Below are positions 1 to 5,793 of a stretch of 7,320 nt of DNA, piece by piece. The notes beneath the pieces are model-generated. The model saw only the letters and a program-made list of their open reading frames with translations. It made no database searches and was not told the origin of the DNA. Position 1 is the first letter of the stretch. The number at the start of each line of letters is the position of its first letter. Source of the stretch: Deltaproteobacteria bacterium (GTDB taxonomy: Bacteria > Desulfobacterota > Desulfobulbia > Desulfobulbales > BM004); contig JAFDCT010000001.1 in assembly GCA_019312695.1 (NCBI GenBank), positions 1 to 7,320 of the forward strand. The letters run 5' to 3'. Both the position numbers and the translations under genes were made by a program.

Positions 1-140
1 AACTGACCGGCATATTGCCCGCCCTCAGGAAAAATATAGATACCAAATCCATTCTTACAGTCACCCTCAATGCATTCCCCCCATGTCATGGCAGGGAAAG
101 CGAGGAGCAAAAGACAGAAAAGTTGTAATATTTTTTTCAT
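1..140 (-). CDS. Exported MORN-repeat protein, N-terminal fragment
   Basis: The minus strand is open from an ATG at 140-138 to the window edge, giving 46 residues; the 3' end lies outside. The start MKKILQLFCLLLLAFPAM is a classical signal peptide: two lysines, then a leucine-rich hydrophobic core. Cleavage may fall near T19-G21; there is no lipobox before C23, so a lipoprotein is unlikely. After it come C23 and C28, then GFGIYIFPEGGQYAG (residues 31-45), which fits the MORN pattern (G-x-G-x-Y-x-F-x-x-G-x-x-Y-x-G). MORN repeats are short beta-hairpin units that usually occur in series and act in protein or lipid contact, so more copies are expected beyond the edge. The gene begins 13 bases after the yggU stop and is probably the next operon member. 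No strong Shine-Dalgarno sequence is visible. The specific role is unknown. Confidence 0.75.
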   Translation of the reverse strand, partial: MKKILQLFCLLLLAFPAMTWGECIEGDCKNGFGIYIFPEGGQYAGQ

Positions 141-153
141 AGTAAATACCAGG

Positions 154-459
154 TCAGGTTTTGGCTAGTACACCGGAGAGAGTTTCCCGGGCTTTGCCCA
201 TGGTAAGGTTGCTGATTAATACTTTTTTGTTGCGCCCCTGTTTGCCGCTTTTTATGGAAACAGCTGATTTGGGAACACTGAAAAGATCCGCAATAAACTG
301 TATGACAGCTTTATTGGCCATGTTGTCGACAGGCGGAGAGGTTACGCAGACCTTGAGCGAATCGCCGTGCATGCCCGCTATTCTGTTTTTTGATGCCCGC
401 GGCTGCACATAAATATTCAAGGCGAGGCTTTTGTTCTGCAGGGAGCTGAAGCACTTCAT
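154..459 (-). CDS. yggU: DUF167 / YggU family protein
   Basis: This is a 101-residue protein of the DUF167 (YggU) family, whose members are usually about 70-110 residues long, so it is full length. The two family signatures are present: VQPRASKNRI at residues 18-27 and PPVDNMANKAV at 42-52, followed by the SGKQGRNKKV strand region at 71-80. The family forms a small single-domain alpha/beta fold. Its biochemical function is not established, so none is assigned. It has no signal peptide or membrane segment and is presumably cytoplasmic. The ATG at 459 is the only reasonable start: the in-frame codon 18 bases upstream is the TAA that ends divIVA. The 15-base gap has no Shine-Dalgarno sequence, so translation may depend on ribosomes finishing divIVA. 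In E. coli yggU follows yggT; here divIVA sits between them. Confidence 0.9.
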   Translation of the reverse strand: MKCFSSLQNKSLALNIYVQPRASKNRIAGMHGDSLKVCVTSPPVDNMANKAVIQFIADLFSVPKSAVSIKSGKQGRNKKVLISNLTMGKARETLSGVLAKT

Positions 460-474
460 GCAAAGCGAAAAGGG

Positions 475-1563
475 TTAGTCAAGTTTTTTATTGTTTTCCT
501 TTTCATCCAATGAAAAGGTTACCTCTGGTTCAGGCTCATCTTCAATCAAATCATCTAGAAACAAAAGCTCAGCAGTAACATCACCTCCTTCACGGCTTTC
601 ATGGCTGTCGCTGATATTATCGTCAAGCACCGATTGAAAGACATTCCTGAGTTTGTCGACGTCAAGAATGTCATCTTCATTTATGAATTCCAAGCCATCA
701 TCGTCAAAAGTTTCATAATCCTGGTAATCCTGAACCGTTGAATCTTCTTTTTTGCCTTCTGGTTCTTCTACTATTTCTGCAGTCAGAAGTTTCTCTGTTT
801 TCTTCGGGAGAGCTGCCGCTGTCCCGGCCCCGACCTGAGAGAGCCTTGCTTCAAGCTTTTTAAAGTGGGAAGTAAAAATGTCCTGAACTTTGCCAATTTC
901 CTGTTTCAAGGCAGCCAGTTCAGTACTCATGGTTCCAGCTTCCTGTTTAAACTCCTGGAGCGTATTGTTCAGGTCGGCTCCAATTTCACCCTGTGCCGGT
1001 TGAGGAGAGGTGACTTTTCTGGCTGAATTGATAACCTCCTGGAGCGAATTTTTCAGGGCACCGAAAGCCTGTCTGTCTTCTTTCAGGCCTGCAAGTTCTG
1101 TAGCAACTACTTTAAAGCCCTGTTTAAATTTTTCGAAAGAGGCAACAAAATCAGCCGGAATATCGAGTTGACCCGGAGGTTGCATCTTCCCGGCAGCGTC
1201 CTCTATGGAGGAAACAGCCGACTTGAGGCTGTTCTCAAGAGCATCAAATGCTGGCCTGCCCTGTTTAAGAGAGGCCAGATCAGTGCTGATGGCTACCATA
1301 TCCTGCTTGAGATCGTCGAGGGCGTTTTCAAGTTCCGCCGGGAGTTCCGCCTGGCCCATCCTGCTGCCGGCTTCTTCCAATTCCTGCTCCAGAGCCAGAA
1401 TCTTCTCGTTCAGAACCGTGTTTTCTTCAGTGAGCCGAAAAAAACTTTCCGCCACCTCCTCAAGAAAGGAGTCAACCTCAGACGTGTCAAAACCGCGGAA
1501 TTTAACCCTGAACTCTTTGTCAATGATGTCCTGTGGCGTGATCTTCATTTCTTGCTTTTCCAT
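475..1563 (-). CDS. divIVA: DivIVA-domain protein with long coiled-coil and acidic tail
   Basis: This 362-residue cytoplasmic protein starts with a clear DivIVA domain (about residues 6-60): KITPQDIIDKEFRVKFRGFD, then EVDSFLEEV. DivIVA proteins form parallel coiled coils that bind curved membrane at poles and septa and recruit partners. F22-R23 align with the F17-R18 pair that inserts into membrane in B. subtilis DivIVA. Residues 74-245 hold three degenerate copies of a 50-61 residue helical unit, and 263-356 is strongly acidic (35 Asp/Glu in 94 residues). At 362 residues it is about twice the length of B. subtilis DivIVA (164). The start at 1563 has AGGA 7 bases upstream; Met6 (position 1548) is an alternative that would match the usual family N-terminus. 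It begins 4 bases after the yggT stop, so the two are probably coupled. The domain is certain; a polar or septal role here is inferred. Confidence 0.92.
   Translation of the reverse strand: MEKQEMKITPQDIIDKEFRVKFRGFDTSEVDSFLEEVAESFFRLTEENTVLNEKILALEQELEEAGSRMGQAELPAELENALDDLKQDMVAISTDLASLKQGRPAFDALENSLKSAVSSIEDAAGKMQPPGQLDIPADFVASFEKFKQGFKVVATELAGLKEDRQAFGALKNSLQEVINSARKVTSPQPAQGEIGADLNNTLQEFKQEAGTMSTELAALKQEIGKVQDIFTSHFKKLEARLSQVGAGTAAALPKKTEKLLTAEIVEEPEGKKEDSTVQDYQDYETFDDDGLEFINEDDILDVDKLRNVFQSVLDDNISDSHESREGGDVTAELLFLDDLIEDEPEPEVTFSLDEKENNKKLD
829..1344 (-). repeat. Three degenerate tandem protein repeats inside DivIVA
   Basis: Residues 74-134, 135-193 and 194-245 of the DivIVA protein align as three consecutive units (1344-1162, 1161-985 and 984-829). 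Each starts with a short [LI]-[PG]-A-[ED] motif (LPAEL, IPADF, IGADL). An [LF]-x-x-[LF]-K-Q segment follows about 10 residues later (LDDLKQ, FEKFKQ, LQEFKQ), then [ST]-[TE]-L-A-x-L-K at about residues 21-27 of the unit (TDLASLK, TELAGLK, TELAALK). Units 1 and 2 also share AF-x-AL-x-NSL and end in proline/glutamine linkers (MQPPGQ, SPQPAQGE). The third is more diverged after the LK motif. The similarity is clear in protein but weak in DNA, so the duplication is old or held by selection. Confidence 0.75.
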
Positions 1564-1567
1564 AAGC

Positions 1568-1867
1568 TTATCCTATTGCAGCAGCCATTTGTTTGAGAGT
1601 AGGCACCAAAAAGCTTTGCAGGAATATGATTGCCAGTATAAGAATTACTGGTGAAAAATCAATACCCCCGGCAAAGGCAGGAATCATGCGTCTGATTCTT
1701 GACAGCAAAGGCTCTGTCACTTCATGCAGAAAGCGGACAATAGGGTTGTATGGATCCGGGTTTACCCAGGAGAGTATGGCCCGACCTATAATGATCCACA
1801 TATAGGCGGCTAAAACAAAATCAATGAGCTTAGCCACGGCAAATAAAAAATTACTGATCATAAACAT
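1568..1867 (-). CDS. yggT: YggT family integral membrane protein (YlmG-like)
   Basis: This 99-residue protein matches the YggT/YlmG family in length and pattern. Two hydrophobic segments at about residues 5-34 and 70-91 flank a conserved loop: RAILSWVNPDPYNPIVRFLH (29-48), then EPLLSRIRRMIP (52-63), and GGIDFSPVILILAIIFLQ (67-84) leading into the second membrane helix. Family members sit in the inner membrane; the molecular function is unsettled, with links to osmotic tolerance in E. coli and to division or nucleoid organisation in plastids and cyanobacteria. The ATG at 1867 is chosen because AAAGGAG lies 9 bases upstream; Met3 is a less likely alternative. It starts 25 bases after metG ends and stops 4 bases before divIVA starts. 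In Gram-positive bacteria ylmG is likewise found near divIVA, which supports a shared envelope or division role (inference). Confidence 0.93.
   Translation of the reverse strand: MFMISNFLFAVAKLIDFVLAAYMWIIIGRAILSWVNPDPYNPIVRFLHEVTEPLLSRIRRMIPAFAGGIDFSPVILILAIIFLQSFLVPTLKQMAAAIG
1571..1574 (-). promoter_or_regulatory. Ribosome binding site of divIVA
   Basis: AGGA lies 7 bases before the ATG at 1563 and is encoded within the last two sense codons of yggT (Ile-Gly). It supports the upstream of the two possible divIVA starts and suggests that the translation of the two genes is linked. Confidence 0.5.
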
Positions 1868-1876
1868 GTACTCATG

Positions 1877-1883
1877 CTCCTTT
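1877..1883 (-). promoter_or_regulatory. Ribosome binding site of yggT
   Basis: AAAGGAG is the best Shine-Dalgarno match among the gene starts in this window. It lies 9 bases before the ATG at 1867, in the 25-base gap after metG. It favours that start over Met3. An ATG one base after the GGAG is out of frame and too close to be used. Confidence 0.65.
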
Positions 1884-1892
1884 GTTTAATCA

Positions 1893-3830
1893 CTAAGATA
1901 CCTTGCTTCCGGGAGGAACGCCAGCAGTCAATGCGGTAAGGGTCAATTTGCCTTCTTCATCCCGGGCAGCAAGTATCATACCGTGAGAGGTCACACCCAT
2001 CAGCTTGGCCGGTTTCAGGTTGGCAACCATGATTACCTGGCACCCCACCAGTTCTTCAGGCTGATAATATTCGGCTATGCCGGCAACGACCGTGCGTTCT
2101 TCAGGCGCCATTACAGTAAGTTTCAGCAGCCGGTCGGATTTGTTAATTTTTTCTGCTGCCGTTATTTCAGCAACCCGCAGGTCAAGTTTTTTGAAATCAT
2201 CAAAACTGACAAGTCCGGCTGCCTTTTTTCCGCTTTTGCCTGCAGCAGAAAGCTCTTTTTTCTTTTTGGGCTGTTTAGCAGCCTGGGGCTGCCTGGTTTT
2301 CTTGTCAAGCCGGGGAAAAAGGGAATCGCCAAGCTGGATAGTAACACCAGACCGGGTAAGGCCCCAGCGGCCATGGTCAACCAGGTTTTGATTGGCGCAT
2401 TCCTCCTCTGTCAAGCCCAGTCCGAGTGCCATTTTCCTGCTGGTTCCAGGCATTATAGGCATAAGGACCAAGCCAATGAGCCGCAAAGTTTCAATCAGGT
2501 GATAGAGAACAGTATTGAGCCGTGAGGTGTTGGCGGGGTCCTTGGCGAGTTCCCATGGCTCACTGGCGACTATATACCTGTTGGCCAGGCTGATTACAGA
2601 CCAGACTTCCTGCAGGGCCCGGTTAAAGGCAAAGCTTTGCATATGGTCCCGGTACCTGCTTATCATGGCGACCGCAGCCTCAGCGAGTTGGCTGTCTTCA
2701 GGTGCTGGCTCTGAAGGTTCGGGTGCCAGACCCTTGGCAAATCTCGTGACCATGGTCAGGGAGCGGCTGAAAAGGTTGCCCAGGTCATTTGCCAGGTCTG
2801 AGTTCTGCCGGGATATAATGCTTTCATCGCTGAAGGAAGCATCCAGCCCGAATGACATTTCCCGCATGAGGAAATAGCGTACCGTGTCCACCCCGAAATC
2901 CTGGCGCAGGGTTTCAGGCCGCACAACATTGCCAATGCTTTTAGACATTTTGGCCTCGTTGATATTCCAGTAGCCGTGCACATGGAGGCGCTTATAGGGT
3001 GGAAGCCCAAGGGCTTTGAGCATAGTCGGCCAGTAGATGGCATGCGGCTTCAGGATATCCTTGGCGATTATATGCTCTGCCACATTCCAGTAGTGCTCAA
3101 ATTCTTTCCCGTCAGGGTAGCCGATGCCCGTGAGATAGTTGATAAGGGCATCAAACCAGACATAGGTGACAAAATCATCATCAAAAGGCAGAGAAATTCC
3201 CCAATCCAGTCTACTTTTGGGCCGTGAAATGCATAAATCTTCGAGCGGTTCACTCAGAAAAGAAAGCACTTCGTTTTTATAGCGCTCTGGCGTTATGAAG
3301 TCAGGGTTACTCTTAATATGATCAATAAGCCAGTCCTGATATTTGCTCATCCGGAAAAAATAGTTGCTTTCAGATATGGGCTGCGGTGCGGTCTGATGAT
3401 CCGGGCAGTTGCCCTCTAAAAGCTCCTTTTCGGTCAGAAAACGTTCGCAGCCCCTGCAGTAAAGTCCTGAGTAGCTTCCCAGGTAGATATCGCCCTGTTC
3501 GTGAACCTTTGTTAAAATTTGCCGGACCGTCAGGATATGGTTTTCATCTGTGGTGCGGATAAAGGTGTCGGGCTGGATATGCAGCACCGGCCAGGCCTCC
3601 TTGAAAAGCTTGCTGATGCTGTCAGCATATTCCTTGGGCTGGAGGCCGGCAGCATGGGCAGCCTCGGCAATTTTGTCGCCGTGTTCGTCCGTTCCGGTCT
3701 GAAACCGCACATCCTCCTTGCAGAGCCTGCGGAAACGGCAATACGTATCCGCTACAATTGTTGTATAGGCATGGCCCAGGTGCGGCTGGGCATTTACATA
3801 ATATATAGGTGTTGTTATGTAGAGGCTCAT
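1893..3830 (-). CDS. metG: Methionyl-tRNA synthetase with C-terminal tRNA-binding domain
   Basis: MetG charges tRNA-Met with methionine using ATP, in the cytoplasm. From the ATG at 3830 the protein has 645 residues. Visible features are the class I signature HLGH (17-20, the HIGH motif), a zinc knuckle with C125, C128, C142 and H145 (CRGC, then CPDH), and KMSKS at 294-298. An anticodon-binding helical domain follows (about 345-510). A lysine-rich linker (about 522-538) leads to a Trbp111-like OB-fold tRNA-binding domain (about 540-645: FDDFKKLDLRVAEI, then VAGIAEYY, then KLMGVTSHGMILAA), which usually supports dimerisation. The frame is open 12 codons further to 3866, but MSLYITTPIYYVN is the normal family N-terminus, and the ATG at 3830 overlaps the ricT stop as ATGA. 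No strong Shine-Dalgarno sequence is present, which fits translational coupling to ricT. All catalytic motifs are intact. Confidence 0.98.
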   Translation of the reverse strand: MSLYITTPIYYVNAQPHLGHAYTTIVADTYCRFRRLCKEDVRFQTGTDEHGDKIAEAAHAAGLQPKEYADSISKLFKEAWPVLHIQPDTFIRTTDENHILTVRQILTKVHEQGDIYLGSYSGLYCRGCERFLTEKELLEGNCPDHQTAPQPISESNYFFRMSKYQDWLIDHIKSNPDFITPERYKNEVLSFLSEPLEDLCISRPKSRLDWGISLPFDDDFVTYVWFDALINYLTGIGYPDGKEFEHYWNVAEHIIAKDILKPHAIYWPTMLKALGLPPYKRLHVHGYWNINEAKMSKSIGNVVRPETLRQDFGVDTVRYFLMREMSFGLDASFSDESIISRQNSDLANDLGNLFSRSLTMVTRFAKGLAPEPSEPAPEDSQLAEAAVAMISRYRDHMQSFAFNRALQEVWSVISLANRYIVASEPWELAKDPANTSRLNTVLYHLIETLRLIGLVLMPIMPGTSRKMALGLGLTEEECANQNLVDHGRWGLTRSGVTIQLGDSLFPRLDKKTRQPQAAKQPKKKKELSAAGKSGKKAAGLVSFDDFKKLDLRVAEITAAEKINKSDRLLKLTVMAPEERTVVAGIAEYYQPEELVGCQVIMVANLKPAKLMGVTSHGMILAARDEEGKLTLTALTAGVPPGSKVS

Positions 3831-4714
3831 TTGTCTTTTGCGGCAGGTTGTGGAAGAGCTTGCCATTCTTCCCTGTTCAGTGTCATTTCCTGGCCTTCAT
3901 CATCAGTAACGACAATTGACTCCTTTAAGACATTATGCTGACGCACCTTGTATTGTCGGTTGTTTACGGTTATTTTTTTACCAACCTTAGGCATGCTTTT
4001 GCGCGTGGCCTTGTAGGTTTTATATTCATAGTTCAAGCAGCAGAGCAGCCGGTTGCAGGCACCTGATATCTTGGCAGGGTTTAAGGGCAGGTTCTGCTCT
4101 TTTGCCATTTTTATGGAGACTGATTCGAAATTTTGGATGAAGGAAGAACAGCAGAGCTCGCGGCCGCAGCAACCCAGGCCGCCTACCATCTTCGTTTCAT
4201 GACGCACCCCGATCTGGCGCATTTCAACCCTGGTACGGAACTCCTGCACCAGGTTTTTGACCAGCTCCCTGAAGTCCACTCTGTTTTCAGCCGTAAAGTA
4301 GAATATTATTTTTCCGCCGTTGAAATACCGCTCGACCTTGACCAGGTTCATTGGCAGATTCAGCTTTTCAATGAGTTTAGCGCAAAACCGGAAGGCGTTA
4401 TGCTCCATCTCACCCAATTTTTCAAACTTGGCAGTCTCGTCCCTGGTGGCCCTCCTGACAATGGTCAGAGGAAACTGCCTGGCTGGCTTCGGCTCCGGCC
4501 ACAGAGGGATGACAACAAGGATGCGGGCAGGTTCTAAGCCGTGATCTGTCTGCACCATGACCACCTCGTCCTTTCTGAGTCCCTGGAGCTTCGTTGCGGC
4601 TGAACAGATCTGCTCAGCAGGTCGGAATTGCACCTTGAAATGGTTTGCCGGCACTTCTGTACCAGTGTTTTCTGGAGATGCAGCCTGGTTGTTGTTTTCT
4701 TGAGGTTGATTCAT
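3827..4714 (-). CDS. ricT: PSP1-domain protein, RicT (YaaT) homologue
   Basis: This 295-residue cytoplasmic protein has a polar, glutamine- and asparagine-rich N-terminus (1-24), then a PSP1 domain (about residues 80-170). A cysteine-rich segment follows: GGLGCCGRELCCSSF (178-192, with C182, C183, C188, C189) and GACNRLLCCLNYE (218-230, with C220, C225, C226). These cysteine pairs are the hallmark of the RicT/YaaT family. In B. subtilis RicT works with RicA and RicF as an Fe-S-containing complex that assists RNase Y in mRNA maturation and affects sporulation, competence and biofilm formation. Here a role in RNA processing is inferred; no RicA or RicF gene lies in the window. holB followed by ricT is also the B. 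subtilis order. The ATG at 4714 follows AAAAAGGATA, a weak and closely spaced Shine-Dalgarno sequence. The stop codon overlaps the metG start by 4 bases. Confidence 0.93.
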   Translation of the reverse strand: MNQPQENNNQAASPENTGTEVPANHFKVQFRPAEQICSAATKLQGLRKDEVVMVQTDHGLEPARILVVIPLWPEPKPARQFPLTIVRRATRDETAKFEKLGEMEHNAFRFCAKLIEKLNLPMNLVKVERYFNGGKIIFYFTAENRVDFRELVKNLVQEFRTRVEMRQIGVRHETKMVGGLGCCGRELCCSSFIQNFESVSIKMAKEQNLPLNPAKISGACNRLLCCLNYEYKTYKATRKSMPKVGKKITVNNRQYKVRQHNVLKESIVVTDDEGQEMTLNREEWQALPQPAAKDK

Positions 4715-4747
4715 TATCCTTTTTCCGGACTGGAATAAATAAGTTAT

Positions 4748-4764
4748 GTCATTATATAAATGAC
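4748..4764 (-). promoter_or_regulatory. Possible internal promoter or operator upstream of ricT
   Basis: The 75-base gap between holB and ricT (4715-4789) is AT-rich and is the longest non-coding stretch in the window. On the minus strand it holds GTCATTTATATAATGAC, a perfect 6-base inverted repeat (GTCATT/AATGAC) around 5 bases. A perfect -10 hexamer TATAAT (4756-4751) lies within it, about 37 bases before the ricT start. No good -35 hexamer is found at 16-18 bases, so this is tentative. It has no T-run, so it is not an intrinsic terminator. If real, it would give ricT and metG a transcript separate from holB, and the symmetry could be a repressor site. Confidence 0.25.
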
Positions 4765-4789
4765 GACAAGTAAACTAGTTAATATACCA

Positions 4790-5788
4790 CTATATAAGAT
4801 CAAAAAAAAGTGTTTCAAGGACCAGGGAGCGGCTGCAGTTGCGATGTAACTGTTTTGCGGCCCTGTCAAGGCTCTGCAGCTTTTCACGAAGCTGGGAAAT
4901 ATCCCAGCGCTGTGATGCTGCATCAATTGAAGCCAACATGTCTTTGTTGGTAATTGATGATTCCGGACCTGCGGCTGCAACAAGCATGAGGTCCCTGTAC
5001 CACAAGCGCAGCAGGTTCAGGAATTCACTGATGTTTTCTTTCAGGGCCGCCGCCTTATCGCTGAAGCGAAAGATCCGGCCAACAGTTTCTGCCTGGCTGT
5101 GGTTTCCAAGCAGGATCCCTTCGATCACCTCCCTGCGCAAGGCAAGCAGTTTTTCCTGCCAGAGAAATAATGCCCTCCCGGGGCTGCCTCCTGACACCGC
5201 GGCCAGAGTGAGCGCTGTAGACTCATCCATTTCATCCTCCTGCATCAGTATCTGTAATATGTCCTCGTGGTCAAGCGGACCGAAGGGTATTATCTGGCAG
5301 CGTGACAGGATGGTGGGAAGGATATCGCCCCGCTGGTCAGAGGTCAGAACGAGGAGATTGCCCGGGGCCGGCTCCTCCAGTGTCTTTAAAAGACTGTTTG
5401 CCGCCTCCCGCCGCATGGTGTGAATATCCTCAAGGACGACTACGCGAACCTTTGCTTCAAGAGGAGGAAACGTCAATGTATGTTTGAGTTCTCTGACCTG
5501 GCCGATCTTGATAGCCGCACCCTCCGGCTCAATGATGATAAGGTCGGGATGGTTGCCGGAATAATACTTACGGCACGATGAACAGCGGCCGCAGGCATCA
5601 TGGTCTTGGGGTTTTTTGCAGTTTAAGAAGGCAGCAAGGGTCAGGGCAGCTTTCGTTTTGCCTACCCCGTCCGGTCCTCTGAACAGATAGGCATGGGCAA
5701 TTTTGTTTTTATGAGCGGCCTCCCGCAGGAAAGCCTTGGGTTTTTCATGGCCGAGGAGAAATGCAAAACGGAGATCAGAAGCTTCCAT
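4790..5788 (-). CDS. holB: DNA polymerase III delta-prime subunit
   Basis: HolB is the delta-prime subunit of the clamp loader, which opens the beta sliding clamp and places it on primed DNA. The 332 residues match the family length. Motifs in order are the Walker A loop GPDGVGKT (38-45), a zinc module with C57, C66, C69 and C72 (CGRCSSC), a Walker B-like strand VVVLEDIHTM (116-125), LLKTLEEPAPGN (133-144), and the sensor 1 region ILSRCQIIPF (160-169) with the SRC motif. A helical C-terminal collar domain follows (about 215-332). E. coli delta-prime lacks a working P-loop, whereas here the Walker A residues look complete, so nucleotide binding is possible. DnaX was considered as an alternative, but the length, the zinc spacing and the ricT neighbour favour HolB. 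The start at 5788 is 5 bases after the previous stop, with AGGG overlapping that stop. Confidence 0.95.
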   Translation of the reverse strand: MEASDLRFAFLLGHEKPKAFLREAAHKNKIAHAYLFRGPDGVGKTKAALTLAAFLNCKKPQDHDACGRCSSCRKYYSGNHPDLIIIEPEGAAIKIGQVRELKHTLTFPPLEAKVRVVVLEDIHTMRREAANSLLKTLEEPAPGNLLVLTSDQRGDILPTILSRCQIIPFGPLDHEDILQILMQEDEMDESTALTLAAVSGGSPGRALFLWQEKLLALRREVIEGILLGNHSQAETVGRIFRFSDKAAALKENISEFLNLLRLWYRDLMLVAAAGPESSITNKDMLASIDAASQRWDISQLREKLQSLDRAAKQLHRNCSRSLVLETLFFDLI

Positions 5789-5793
5789 TGGCC

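Noticed and set aside
952..1046. The near-identical DNA phrase CTCCTGGAGCG at about 952 and 1036 as a direct repeat
   Set aside because: The two copies encode different positions of the protein repeat unit (TLQEF and SLQEV) and are not in register, so the match is probably coincidental.
1168..1654. Two overlapping plus-strand frames (142 and 149 codons) opposite divIVA and yggT
   Set aside because: They arise from the codon bias of the coiled-coil gene; neither shows a motif, and they run across the boundary between two real genes.
1868..1892. A terminator between metG and yggT
   Set aside because: The 25-base gap has no stem followed by a T-run on the transcribed strand and instead carries a good ribosome binding site.
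1983..2525. 180-codon open frame on the plus strand opposite metG
   Set aside because: It is antisense to the conserved C-terminal part of MetG and has no family resemblance, so it is a shadow frame.
4133..4537. 134-codon plus-strand frame opposite ricT
   Set aside because: It covers the conserved cysteine-rich coding region on the other strand and has no recognisable domain.
4748..4764. The inverted repeat as an intrinsic terminator for holB
   Set aside because: The stem is only 6 AT-rich pairs and no T-run follows on the minus strand.
4839..5423. 194-codon open frame on the plus strand opposite holB
   Set aside because: It lies entirely inside a strongly recognised gene on the other strand, and its translation is low-complexity (serine- and arginine-rich) with no recognisable motif.
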